NCBI GenBank assembly: GCA_030280995.1
Contig: JASXTE010000002.1
Location: 1,821,501-1,885,500, forward strand
DNA: 64,000 nt
Direction of reading: 5' to 3'
Origin: Hemileia vastatrix
Lineage: Eukaryota; Basidiomycota; Pucciniomycetes; Pucciniales; Zaghouaniaceae
This document shows positions 31,623 through 43,762 of this stretch, piece by piece. Under the pieces are notes generated by a model. The model ran no database searches. It was not told the DNA's origin and worked only from the letters and a program-made list of their open reading frames with translations. Both the position numbers and the translations under genes were made by a program. Position 1 is the first letter of the stretch, and each line of letters starts with the position of its first letter.

Positions 31623-32782
31623 TTTCAGTGTATGATAGTATCAAAGTATGATTTAATAGTAATTATCAATGGTCAAGTTACTTATTTATAAATGATTTAG
31701 TGATTAAACCTCAGGGGAAGACTAAGAAAGGAGTTATTCTCAATACAAACTCACAATACTTGGATTTTTGTGCATGCTGGTGGTGGAAAATAGGTTAATA
31801 AAATAAAGTTATAGCTTATATAAAGATAATATCAATTTATAAATTCTTTAAAATATATTTATTTATTATCATAATTGTGTTATAATGTTTATTTGAATTT
31901 TAGTAAGTAAGTGATGTCCCATAACCCATCAAATCCTCCCTTACTTATACCGAAATCCACTGGAGTGCACAGACATATAATCCAGATGATGTCACTTCTC
32001 TCCCTGGAAATTAAAGCACTGTGAGGGCCCATAAACTCCCCATGGCGTCCACTTCAAGAATTTTTAACACTCAGACCTCCAGTAAGGACCCTCCATCACA
32101 ATTAATTATATCATAAACCCATACCATAAATAGAGAAAACAGATAAAAGCAGATACTATAAAGAAACAGGTGAAATAACTCATCCAAAGAGTATATAATG
32201 AAACCCAAAGTATATAAAGGAAAAAAATCAAATTTACAAGCCCCTAATAACATCCCCAAGCATCCATATTTACCCATTAATCATATCCCAACCCATAAAT
32301 CTGTGAAAATCCATCAAAGGAAGCAGATTAAGTTGTCCAAACCGGATATATGTGCCTGAAAAAGGTGTATATGCTTGTGTAAGAATTTTTAGTCCACTAA
32401 ATATGTCCATATGACCTAAAAAAAGGAGAAAAATAAAGCTTATAGGCTATTTATAGGTTAAAACTGGCCTATAGACCTATATATCCATAATAAAACTACA
32501 TATTTCATTTAATATGAGTTTATGCCTACAAATAAGCTAATGTACATCTATAATTACTTAATATCACTTAAGATAAGTATATTATGACTTAATTAACACC
32601 TCCAAAAGTATTATAGGGCTATTGATAAGCTATTTAAACTACTATAAGTCATATAATAGTGTAATAATTATATATATAGACATTATAACCTTAATTTTAA
32701 CTTATAAGATTAATGAAATTAAGGTTATCTTATTTTAAACATAAGATATACTCAGTCCTTGGGATAAAAAGGCTGAAAAACA
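31623..32782 (-). mobile_element. 5' LTR of family-2 copy D
   Basis: 1160 bp, alignable with the B LTR over its whole length but diverged: start TGTTTTTCAGCC instead of TGTCAGCC, end CACTGAAA instead of TACTGACA. Clearly older than B. It begins inside a Gag fragment of an E/G-type element (32783-33105). Confidence 0.8.
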
Positions 32783-33105
32783 TTCTAGTTCAAGTCCACC
32801 ATAGAATACCTAACACCCCATATTTCCACCATCTCTTTTGGCAACTTTATCCAATTCTACTTTTTATTACACTCCATGACAATGACAAATTTTTCCACCT
32901 CTCTGTGAACAATAAATAACCTAATTTTCTTCATCATATCACTATGAGAAGCCCCGTCAACAGCAGAAGCAGCTTCATACCTGCTCAAAAACCATTTAAT
33001 CTCTTCACCATTAAGCTTGGCCCCATCCTAAGTTTGAATGTCAACTGATGCCATAACAGGAGCAGCACATAAAACAGAAAAACTAGATAAAGTAGCAGAA
33101 GACAT
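32783..33105 (-). pseudogene. gag: Gag N-terminal fragment of element I (FIDD type), interrupted by copy D
   Basis: Minus-strand reading from ATG at 33105: about 105 codons with two stops. It aligns with the Gag of element G: DGAKLNGEEIKWFLSRYEAA, AVDGASHSDMMKKIRLFI, HREVEKFV, WIKLPKEMVEIW, YSMVDL. The fragment stops where the LTR of copy D begins. It lies in the same strand and order as E (8434-12138), so E and I may be the two halves of one element. Confidence 0.7.
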
Positions 33106-33214
33106 CCCAAAAGTAAAGATCAAATGTTAAAAAAAGGATTCAAAAAGTTGAGCCTCTTGCAGTCTGAAATAGTCCAAGTGTCAACTAAGTCTGTCAAAAG
33201 CCAGAAAATTCAAA

Positions 33215-33231
33215 CACCATGTTGGGTGCCA
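33215..33231 (-). promoter_or_regulatory. Primer binding site of element I
   Basis: Element-sense TGGCACCCAACATGGTG follows the LTR end by 5 nt. It is complementary to a tRNA 3' end with CCA and resembles the lysine-tRNA type of primer site. Element G has TGGTTCCCAACGTGGGG at the same place. Confidence 0.6.
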
Positions 33232-33236
33232 CCAAA

Positions 33237-34187
33237 TGTAAAAAGACTCTTACAGTTGCCTTGGTGTAAGCAGAATTTAGGGGAGCTGGATAAACCTAAG
33301 AAAAACCTGTCCCTTTAAGTAAAATAAGATTTATTGATAATCTAGGCAATAATTTCTACTTTGTAAAAAAAATACTTGTTGACCAGTTATTATTAATGTA
33401 TTTGAGTTGTTAGAATCTGTGCTCTTATGATAATATAACACAGTGGGATAAGATGGTGAAATAGATGTATAGTTCAATTTTGTGACCCTATTTCATTCCT
33501 AGGTGCATTTTTGTGACAAACCATTGAATTTCACTTTTTGAGCCCACCTTATTTTTTGCCCTTGGAAGAGGATTAAGGTGGTCTCTTATAAGTATGCTTG
33601 TAAGAGAAGGGAACAGGAGGTGCAAATCAAATTTATGGATGAATCCATGAAAATGATATTACATGAGTCAAGGAGGTGCCAATGTCAGAAAAGCAAAAAA
33701 ATAAGGTGGAGTCAAACAGGGTCACTCCACAAATCAGACCCAGAGCCATACCCTGCAACCAAAAACTGAACTAGACATCTAGTTCAAGGATTTTCCCCCT
33801 GTGTAAGAAATATAACACAAAGTTGTACCAGTGAAAAGGTATTTAAAGGATTAAATTTATATGTTTTTACTAAGTTTTTATTTTTATTAAAAGATGTTAA
33901 AATTGGGTCACTGGAGTTGAGAACTTTCTAATGACATTCTATATGTGTACATTTTAAAGTTTTTGTGTAAAATATATGAAGTGTTATATAAAAATGTTAT
34001 ATTATAAGGGTATTAAAAAATCTTTAAAGATATTTTAAGTGGTTGATTTAATGCATTTTTTTGTATATATAAATATTTGATTTGTGTGTGTGGTCTACTT
34101 TTGAGTCTACAGCTTATATATGCATAGTCTTGTCATGTGCCCCCTTTTCTCTTCTGGAGCTTGTCTGGAGTTTGTAAAGAGTGTGTC
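33237..34187 (-). mobile_element. 5' LTR of element I (start not resolved)
   Basis: The end (TCTTTTTACA, at 33237) and the preceding 110 bp match the LTR end of G (shared GGGACAGG/CCTGTCCCTTTA and GGGAGCTGGATAAA-like segments). The remainder is too diverged to align by eye, so the upper border is set at MITE M1 copy 3 and is uncertain. The frame at 33578-33769 is not credible. Confidence 0.5.
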
Positions 34188-34190
34188 AAG

Positions 34191-34451
34191 CACTACGCAA
34201 TATAGGGGGTGGACTTGCTAGCAAGTCCCCAACCTGAACTCAGGCACAACTCAGATGGAACTCAGACTGAACTCATACTGAACTCATATTGAACTCTACT
34301 TGAAGACCCACCTAAAACTGTTCTGCTGAGTGGTGTTTATCCCTGATTGTATGGTTCCTTTGTCAATATCTCAATGTGTGTTCAATCTGTGGTGAACTTG
34401 AGTCCAAGGTTGCGCACTTGCTAACAAGTCCGCCCCCCATATTGTGTGGTG
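34191..34451 (-). mobile_element. CACTA-type MITE, family M1, copy 3 (reverse)
   Basis: 261 bp in opposite orientation, CACTACGCAATATAGG to CATATTGTGTGGTG, flanked by AAG on both sides. It holds GGACTTGCTAGCAAGTCC next to its left end. Confidence 0.92.
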
Positions 34452-34922
34452 AAGACATCTGGACTATAATAGTACCTTAAGTCCTTAATAAAAGGTCTAT
34501 AAAAATTAGAGATGATAGATCTACATCTGAAAAACATTTCCGTGAATCTTCCTGGTTTCTGAAGCCTAATTCAACAAGCTACAAATCTTTTAAGTTGATC
34601 AATTTAACCAAAATCAAAACATTTTAAAATACTTAATAATATTATTAAAAATATAAAAAAAATACTAAAAATTCCAAAGCTTCTTAAGCCTCCTAAATTT
34701 TATTTACATGTATTTTAAAGCCCATAATAATTTTTCTTAACCATAAAATGATTATTTTCCTTGATACATTATTTTAACCAATATTTGCTATAAAACCAAC
34801 CAACTTTATTATAATAAAATTAATCTAAAATTAAATTAACCTCTAATATTCCATAATGAGTGTCCCATAATATATTTTCAGAAATATTTAGTGCCTTACT
34901 AAACTTTAGACTGCCACAGCAT
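34452..34922. other. AT-rich stretch, nothing recognised
   Basis: No coding frame or repeat boundary recognised between the MITE and the 5' LTR of element H. Confidence 0.5.
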
Positions 34923-35109
34923 TGTGGAGAGCTCCTCATCAGATAACTTATTTAGAAATCCAGTTCTTAGTCTCCCAAATTTGGAACCCTCACTGTTGGA
35001 AACCCCATCTTAGTCAGTCTAGTTAGTCACACTTCTGTACCAGAATAGTCAGTACAATCTTAAACTAGTGCTTAACTATTGTAGTAGTCTTCCCTCTTAG
35101 GTCTTAAGA
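34923..35109 (+). mobile_element. 5' LTR of element H (short LTR)
   Basis: 187 bp starting TGTGGAGAGCTCCTCAT and ending GGTCTTAAGA; the 3' LTR at 55797-55987 starts TGTGGAGAGCTCCTCATTGG and ends TTCTTAACA. Shared blocks include TTTGGAACCCTCACTGT and GTCTTCCCTCTTAG. The partner is 20.7 kb away because H was expanded by later insertions. Confidence 0.8.
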
Positions 35110-35147
35110 TTTTGTCTAATCTATAACCAGCACACTACAAAAGAATC

Positions 35148-36064
35148 ATGAACCCCTCAGGCCAACCCAACACAGCACACCTTGCTGCAATGCAAGAGCA
35201 GATGGTAACTTGCAAGAACAGAATTCCAAGCTCATGGAATTTCTAGAAGAGGAGAAATTCTCATATTGTTCCCCCACAGAGGCAGAGTTGATGGTGCTGA
35301 AGTCAAAGCACAGGCACTTCCCACTACACTAGCACCACCTGTCATAGGCCCAAAGATTGAAGCCCAAGAAATCTTTTATGGAAAGAAAGTATCCCTTGCA
35401 GATCAGTATTCATTAAATGTAAGCCTCTATTTCCTTCTCAATGGCTACCAGTTTCCATATGAGCAATCCAAAATTGGATTTGAAATATATTGCCTCACAG
35501 ACAAGGTGGCATGCTGGGAAAGTCCATATACAAAGTAAAAACTTGAAGGTGCCAGTGAAGCAACAACTTTTTGAAAGTTCATGGCTTCATTTGAGCTACC
35601 TTTTAATGTTCCTTATGTTTCCAAAACCTCTGAAAATGTATTAAATCATTTACACCAAAAAAATTGAGTGGCCAAGTATGTGTTGGATTTCTGGGGCCAC
35701 ACCAGCTATGTCACAACATGGGGAGAACAGGAGCTCATATTTTAATTCAGGAATGGGCTCTAACCAAGAATAAAGAAATCCCTAATCATTAATCCCCATC
35801 CAAACGCTCTCCAAGAGCTCATGGAGCTAGCTATCCAAATTGATAACAAGTTTATGAATCAGAAAATGGATGGTGAGAGTGGGACTTTTCAGTGTTGAAA
35901 ATTTGTCCCATCAAGTGGAGCCAGCACCAGGGACCTGAATTCCATGGATATTGACAGAATAAATTACAGAGAGCTATTGGGAGAAAAAGGATTTCAGATG
36001 AAGAATACCAAGGCGCATGAGCAAGGTTTGTGTGTAAGGTGTGGAAGCAGTGGTCACTAGGCAA
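35148..36064 (+). pseudogene. gag: Gag of element H
   Basis: ATG at 35148 (MNPSGQPNTAHLAAMQEQMV), soon broken. The 35266-35538 frame carries a retrotransposon-gag-like core (FYGKKVSLADQYSLNVSLYF, YEQSKIGFEIYCLTDKVACW). Near 36018-36062 a zinc knuckle remnant reads GLCVRCGSSGH then a stop and AREY, i.e. CX2CX4H with the last position disturbed. Many stops. Confidence 0.7.
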
Positions 36065-36137
36065 GGGAGTATAGAGAAAAAATAAGGGTTAGTTAAGTGG
36101 AGGATAGCACAGGAAAGGTGCAGGTAAAAGAAAGCAT

Positions 36138-37150
36138 TTGGGAGTGAAGTTTATTCAATACTTTAGCCAATTAGAACAAAACGATGAGGTAAATTTAGTA
36201 GAAAAATTATTAGAATGTAGGCCACTTGAAGTAAATGATAATTGTATTATACTGAACTTACCTTTAATTACTCTTGATTCCTCAAAAAATGTAAAAGCCC
36301 TGATTGACTGTGGGGTCACAGAATGTTTAATTTTCAATAAGTTTTTACAGAGGAATAAAAAGAAAAAGTAAAATTAGACCATTTCATGCATCTAATTAAG
36401 TTTTATGGATCACCAGGTGGGGGAGAAAAGGTAAAAAAAATTTTCTTGCAGATTCTGGTGTAATGACATGGAATCTCAGTGCATGGAATCCACAAAAAAC
36501 TTGAAAGACCAGTATGACATGGTACTGGGGATAAAATGGCTTTACCAGTACAAAATGCACATGGACTGGAAAAAAAACAGTTCAAATGGGAAGGAAAGGG
36601 GACATTGGCGCTAAAGTATTGGCCTCCTGGCCTATCCTGGAAAGTCTTCTGATTTTTTGTTATCATCAGTTTACTTTCTTGCAGAACTTATTGTTTCTCT
36701 TGATACTAAGCAGCAGGGTGGGGATGAGTCTTTAATTGGGAACACCAGAAAGGGACAGAGAAGGGATGAAGTGGGCCAAGAGGAGGAGAAGGCTCAACAG
36801 AGACAGAGGAAGACAGAAGATAGAAAGGAGTGTTAAGGAGATAAAGTATAAGCCCTCTGGCCCCTTAAGGGATCATGGGCCCCTCCTGGTGAGTCTCATG
36901 GTGTTTTCTTATCATCAGTAGACTTTCTGCAAGAACTGACACTCTCTCTTGAAAATAAAGTTCAGGACTTGGAGGGGGCTCTGGAGGAAGAGCAGGAGCT
37001 TAAATGCATCACAAAAGCATGGAAAATATCTTCTAAGATTTCAGCGTAGGTCCACTCCTCAAAGCCAAGTAGAAGCCTCAAGGAAATGGACCCTGAAGCT
37101 TATTGGAAGCTCTTACCACTGTTTGAAATGGAGGATTCAAAACCCTGCAA
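36138..37150 (+). pseudogene. Protease of element H and degraded linker
   Basis: Frame 36138-36371 contains LITLDSSKNVKALIDCGVTE, where a retropepsin would have DSGAT; here it is DCGVT. The rest up to the RT start is broken, with no domain recognised. Confidence 0.6.
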
Positions 37151-38500
37151 CCTCATGGACAATACAACTTTGGCATTGAGTTGATTCCAGGAGAAACTCC
37201 TAAATTTAGCTGCATAATCCCATTGTAAACCTTGGAGTCAACAGCACTAAAAGAAAAAATTGATGGAAATTTGAAAAATGGTTTCATCAGAGAATCAAAA
37301 TCTCCCTGGGAAGCTCCAGTGATCTTTTCAGATAAATAGGATAGATCACTGAGACCATGCATGGACTTCATATGGTTAAATTGGATGAAATTCAAAAACA
37401 GATACCCCCTTCCACTGACTAGTGAGAAGATTGATAGTCTTTAGGCTGTAAAAATTTTTAAATCCTCAGATCTTAGGGAGGCTCACCACCAAATGTGAAA
37501 GAAGGAGATGAACACAAACTGGAATTCTGCACATAATTTGGTCATTTTGAATAGTTAGTAATACTTTTTTGTCCATGTAGCACACCTGCAACTTTCCAAG
37601 ACTTCACCAATAACAACTTCAGGGATAGTAGGATAGATGTACCAGTGTATCTGGAGAACATCTTAATTTACTCAAGATCAATGAAGGAGTACTGGATACA
37701 TGTGAAGGATTGTTTAAAGTGCTTGAGGAAGTTGTAAGTATTGTTAAAACTTGAAAAATTTGCCTTCTCATTAACTGAAATCCCCTACCTGGAAATGATT
37801 ATTTCAAAGTATAGGATGAAAATCGATCAGGAGAAGGTAAATGAAGCAAAAGAGTGGCCAACACAAATATCAGTAAAGGAGCTCCAGTAATTTTTAGGCT
37901 TTGAAGATTTTTACTTCTACTTTATTGAAAATTACTCCCACATTTTCCAACCATTGCACAACCTCACAAAGAAGGAAGCCAAATTCACCTGGAAAAGTAG
38001 CCAACTAAATGCACTTGAATACCTAAAAAGACAATTTGTGAAAGCCCCTATTCTTACAATTTCAGACTTACTAATGCAATTTTTTCAAGAATGTGACTTC
38101 TCAGACTTTCCCTAGGTGTAGTATTATCCCAATATGACTCTGAGAATATCTTATACCCAGTAGCATATTTCTCATGTACACTGATAGGCACTAATTTAAA
38201 CTATAAAATATATGATAAGGAGTTATTTGCACTGGTAGAGGCTTTACACATCTGGCGCCACTATTAAGAAGAAGGAGCACACTTTTTACAAGTTATTATC
38301 TACACAGATTACAAAGACTTGGAAACCTTTCTGACCACTAAAAAATTAACTCACTGGAAAGAACTCTGGGCAGAAATGCTAAGAAGAATTAATATTGTTG
38401 TTTGATTTTGAAAAGGGAAGATAAGTAGTAAACTTAATGCATTATCACAAATTCCTGACTTTCCCCCAGCACTAAACAAGCTGCATACTGTTTGACCAAC
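37151..38500 (+). pseudogene. pol: Reverse transcriptase and RNase H of element H
   Basis: Scattered blocks in + frames: GFIRESKSPWEAPVIF, RPCMDFIWLN, YPLPLTSEKIDSL, then TPATFQDFTNN, VYLENILIYSRSMKEYW (the YLDD box is altered to YLEN) and KFAFSLTEIPYLEMIIS. FTWKSSQLNALEYLKRQFVK and the RNase H entry follow. At least ten stops or shifts. It is a long-dead Ty3/gypsy Pol. Confidence 0.8.
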
Positions 38501-38699
38501 TTTTTTTAAAGGGGACCTTGAAGAGGGGGTAGTCCTAGATGAGGATTTGATGGAATGGGTAGAGAGGGAGCAAGAAAATGATGAGGGAGTGCAGGAGTTA
38601 GTAATGGTTCTTTCATCTAAGAAGGTATTGGTAAGGAAAGGTTTGGAGGAGTATCACCTGGAAGGTGAAGCACTGTATTAGAATAGGAGGATAGCCGTG

Positions 38700-39149
38700 C
38701 CAAATGAATAAGAGATAAAGAGACAGGTGTTCAAGTTAAGGCAAAAATACAAAATGGCAGGACACCCAGGACTGCTGAAGAGAATGGATCTGGAAAATCG
38801 CAAATTCTGCTAAAAGTCCATGAAGGCATACATCCAGTGCTATGTAGCAATGTGTGACTCTTCCCAGAGGAAAAAGATTAGCCCAAAAGCCATGCCACTA
38901 ACCCCATTAATCATACCCAAGAAGCTTTTGAAGGAACACTCTTAGGATCTTATAGTGGAGTCACCCAAGTATCTAGGAAAGAATGCTATCCTCACAGTAG
39001 TAGACCACTACATCAAAATGGTAAATTTTCCCCACCACTAACAAAGCTACATCAGAGGGTTTTTCAGAGTTAATAGTGGTGCATGTCTGGAAGCTAAATG
39101 GAATGTCTGAAAGTATATTATCAGATAGGGGAAGTACTTCTAACTCTAA
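38700..39149 (+). pseudogene. Integrase of element H, first part
   Basis: HPGLLKRMDLEN (zinc-binding region) and CYVAMCDSSQRKK, then VESPKYLGKNAILTVVDHYI with the first catalytic Asp, ending ILSDRGSTSNSK (second Asp) at the junction with a CACTA-like end near 39150. About 60-70 residues of the core are missing before the domain resumes at about 49040. Confidence 0.7.
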
Positions 39150-39240
39150 AACCACAAAATATAGGGGGTGGACTTTATAGATAATTCATAACCTTGAACC
39201 CTAATTCATAACAAATTGAGCCCAAATTTAGGTAGTGATG
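39150..39240 (+). mobile_element. CACTA-like left end (M1-related), diverged
   Basis: ACCACAAAATATAGGGGGTG, then GGACTTTATAG... and AACAAATTGAGCCCAAATTTA follow the left 90 bp of MITE M1 with substitutions, then diverge. Orientation is the same as M1 copies 1, 2, 4 and 5. A diverged right end occurs at 48655-48745. Confidence 0.6.
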
Positions 39241-40779
39241 AAAAAACCAAGAAAAAAGATTGAAATTTTGGAGAAGTCAACCTAAATATAACTTGAAAAT
39301 TTAATGAATCATAGTTAATAATACTTTGAAAAAGGTCTGACATATGAAGAATGATATTTTTTTTAGAAATTTGAATTCATTGCAGATAACACCTGAATTA
39401 TGCTGAGAAAAACATATTTCCCAAACCACTTAAGCAGTTTATTTGCACAGTTTCAGAAAAATAACAAAGTATAGACTTAATAAGAAACCATATTAATTCA
39501 TTATATAAGCTTCTTTGGTCAACAATACATGGAGAAATTATAATATATAATAGGGGGTGTCAGTTCTGGCAAGTCTGCACTTACAAATCCACACTTATTT
39601 AAGTGTGTATTTCCAAAAAACACTATCCCCAACACTGGTGGACTTCAAAATGAAATAAGTCACTTATTTCACTCAAATCCGCACTTTCTCAAGAAAAAGT
39701 GCTGATTTCACCATAATTCCCACTTCACTTATTTGTCAGCATCATCCCATTCAAACACAGCACTCCACAGCATAACAATTCATAACTCAAAAAATCATAA
39801 ATCATTTAAATTTTTATACTGTATAAGAGTCATGCCTTCATCACTCTCAAATGGTGATAAGCTACATCAAGCAATGAATTCATAGCTCTTGATCTCCTCT
39901 TGGACTCTGATTGCAATTCTGATTCTGATCTTGAAGAAGATTTTCTTTTTTTATAAAAAATTCCCAGGAAACATTACCTTCTTCCAAGAAAGCCTCAAGT
40001 ACTTCATACCTCAAGTACACCATCAATACACTTCTCAACCTATCTGTACTCATTTTTAGACAGTTTTTCAGGACTTATCAGGAATTTTTCTTTAGAATGT
40101 TTATTCTTATTTGCATATGACTTTGATTTTAAATTTTCTGTTATAGACTCTTTTTTTCAAGTCTCTTTGTTCTCCTTCATTATCTCAACATGAAATTGCA
40201 TACTTTCACCAATTGGATAATTTTTTAGTCATTCCTTTTTCTCTTTCATCACTTATATCCATTTCCTCCTCTCCTCTTTTATCCCTCCAATAATTTGAAG
40301 TCAATTATTTTCTCAACTCAACTCTCCAGGTAAGTCATTTTATTATTTTTACTTATATATTTTCTAATTAATTTTTTTTGTACCTAAATTTTTTTGGTAA
40401 GTTTTTATTTTTTTATTTTATAGGTAAAAATAATCTTTTTCCTTCTCTCCCTCTTTTCTTTCTTTTTTTAGCTCTATCATCCTATTCTTCATCCCTCCTT
40501 GTCTTGGTAATCATTCCCCCTTTCTCCTATTTCACCTTTTTTTGTTCCATGCCATGGAACACATACATTGAAAATTCTTTAAGCATTTAACTTGCTCCAT
40601 ATTTAATTTCCCCCAAATTCCAACTTCACTCTTTCTCACTGTATTTTTCCTCCCTTTAAATTAAGGTAAGTTTCATCTCCTTTATTTCATGTCTATATAA
40701 TATCTCATTCTATCTATGAAAATTTCATACTAAAATTTATGTAGTACTCATATATGGATAACATTAGACTTATTCAACT

Positions 40780-41830
40780 CTTCATGTTGTCATTTTTATT
40801 ATCACTTTACAAGTTTTTGTAAAATTTTGAAAATCAGACGCAAAAGTATGGTTTGGTTTATTTGAATCTAATGTCCTTTTAACTTAAGACTCTCCTAATG
40901 GCTGTCTTTTATTTCCTGCAAACAGATTTAAATTTGGTTCAGTGGTTGCTGAGATATTGACCTTTAAAGTAGAGCCTTTTTTTCCCAATTTGACTTTTTT
41001 TCTTTTATTTTTTACATAAAAAATTAGGGTTAGGTTTATTTAAATCACATTTCCATTAACTGAAGATTCTACTAAAGCCTATCTCCCATTTCCCACAAAC
41101 AGGTTTGAATTAGGTTCAGTGGTTGCTGATATTTTGACCTTTGAAGTTGAGCCTTTTTTCCAAATTTTACTTTTCTTATTTCACATTTTTATATTGCATA
41201 ATTAGAGAACAAGGATTCTGAAACACTTATATGATTATTAGCTAGGCTATTATCTCCCTCTTTTTGGACTTTTAATCATTAATTTTCAAGTTTTTGTAAA
41301 TTTGAAAAGTAGAGACAAATTTAGGTTTAGGTTTATTTGAATCAACTGTCCTTTTAGCTTAAGATACTTCTGAAGACTATCTTTCATGTACAGTAAACTG
41401 ATTTGAATTTGGCTCAGCGGTTGCTGAGATATTGACCTTTTAAGGTTAGATTTTTTCTTAACATTTCACTTTTATTTATTTCATAATGCATAACATAATG
41501 TTTGCATCATGCATTTATCCTTCCAGATTCCTTTGATTAACTAGGATTTTATCTCACTCTTTTTGGAATTTTCCTCATCAGTTTTCAAGTTTCTATGCAA
41601 TTTTAAAAATCAGAGTCAGTATTAGGGATAGTTTTATTTGAATTTACTGTCCTTTTAGCTGAAGATACTTTTGAAGCCCATCTTTCATTTCCAGAAAATG
41701 GACTATAATTTGGTTCAGTGGTTGCTGAGATATTGACCTTTAAAATTGAGCCTTTTTTTCTTATTTTCACTTTTACTTATTTCATAATGCATAACATAAT
41801 GTTTAAATCATGCATCCATCCTTCCAGATT
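40780..41830 (+). repeat. Tandem array, about 300-bp unit, about four units
   Basis: The string GGTTCAGTGGTTGCTGAGAT and TTGACCTTT recurs at 40936, 41113, 41411 (GGCTCAGCGG) and 41712. Spacing is 177, 298 and 301 bp. Units also share ACTGTCCTTTTAGCT(G/T)AAGA and TCTTTCATTTCC. Non-coding; diverged about 10-20% by eye. Confidence 0.75.
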
Positions 41831-42264
41831 CCTCCAGCTTCCTTTCTCTTTACTTATTATTCTGACCTTTCATCAAGGTGTGTTTTTTTCTTTTTCTTAC
41901 AATTTTCATATGTCTATCCTTCACACATTCTTGCTTCACTTATCAGATCAGTTAAAAGTTAGATCAACAAATAAACAAGGTAAAAAAGGAAGGTAAAATT
42001 AATAAATTTACAAACATTTAGGTAGATATAAAAAGTTTGTGGATTTGTAAAGTCATCAAATATTTTTTATCCTTTCATAAATTTTTGATAAACAAATATG
42101 ATCTTTAAATTTACTAAACAAAAGTAATGAGACAACAAAGTTGTGTTTTATAAAAGATAATCATGATAACATTAAATTTTTTCATGGGGTTCATCTTGCT
42201 TATACCTTTATAAAGTCCTGAACATAGTTTCTAGACTTGGTCTGCATTTTGGCTTGAGGGATTG

Positions 42265-43762
42265 TGTCAGCCTGGATATTCTCAGGACTGAGTAAAAAGT
42301 ACTTATAAGTTATGTTAAACACATGGACTATACATGGGATAAATAAATTAGAGTACACAAATAGTATACATAAGTAAAATTATGATAATATACAAAATAT
42401 GCCATTATAACACCTTATATACACACATATATCCACCTTTTATAAGTCTTATGTACTTAATATTAGGTTGAAATATGTTAGGGTAATCTTAAGAGCCTTA
42501 AATATAAGGCTACATAATTTTTAAGTACACTTAAAGCTGTTATTTTCATTGTTTTATGTAAAAAACAAGAAATGCACTTTAAATCACTTAAAAGTTGATT
42601 ATATGCACTATAAATTTAATAATATTAAAAATGCGCTTTGACAGATCAGTTTTTCTTAATTAGGAATATTGATTTGGCTACTCAAATGCATAAAAATAAC
42701 ACTTTTCAAATTTGGTGTTTTTTATGCCAGAAATGGCTTCTGTGTACTGGCCACATACTGCCTGCATTTTTCCCGTGTGAATAGCTTCATTTTTAGCAAA
42801 GTTAGCTTCTTCAAACTATAATTACCCCACATTCTACGCCCACTGTGGGAAAACACACTAAAATAGGCAACAGGTGCTTATTTAGTGTCATAGCTTAATT
42901 ATAAATGCATTGACCCTCTTTATATGCACAAATTTCATTAATAACCTCATTTTTGACACTTTAATTCACTACCACGCTTAAATTTTCCTAAATTAGACAA
43001 GCAAGGATTTACCCGTGCAAGTGCCTGCCAAGGACTGCATGTAGTTACCCCACATCTCATGCCCTTTTTTGGGTTTTTTGGCGGTTTCTCAGTCAATTTT
43101 TGGTTATTTTTGAATAAGGATTTCATGTAATATAATGTCACGATTAGCCCCAACATTTCTACAGTTAATCCCCCTTATTATTAAGTATTAATAAGTCTTA
43201 ATTTCCCCTTTTAGGCCTTTATATTAATGTATAATAGGCATATACTCTCTTTTTTGCTTATTCTTTATTTTTGATAGATTATCCCTATTACTACAGGATT
43301 TTGGCAGGTGATATCATTCTAATTATGTTACTAGTCACTCTTTTTGGTTCTGAACATGTCTATTGGCTAGAATGAGGCGTCATTAACTGTATATTGAGCT
43401 GGTAAAGTATAGGGGTCATGGGGAAGTAATTGTGTATAAAAGGAGGAGGTTTTTGGTCTTATTTTCTTCATTCTTTATCATTACAACTTAAACATATAAC
43501 CAATACAATTACAATACATATCAATGGTACTTATAAAGTCTTTGAATAGTATCTGAATTTATTTAATCTATTTTTCTACCAGCTATGAAGATTGTAAGCC
43601 ATATATAATTAGTGAGATTAGCATTACTGAGACCCTTATTTTGAGTTATATTTTAATACTTATTGAATTTGTACTACAGTATTCATATAGTACTATTAAA
43701 AACTTCTAGACAACTGACCATTCAAGCTAATTCACGTCTTTGTGCTTGACCTCAGCCTGACA
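42265..43762 (+). mobile_element. Solo LTR of the B/D lineage
   Basis: 1498 bp, starts TGTCAGCCTGGATATTCTC and ends CTCAGCCTGACA, flanked by GATTG on both sides (42260-42264 and 43763-43767). The start resembles the LTR of B (TGTCAGCCTAGATATCCC). No internal element sequence nearby. Frames inside are not credible. Confidence 0.9.
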
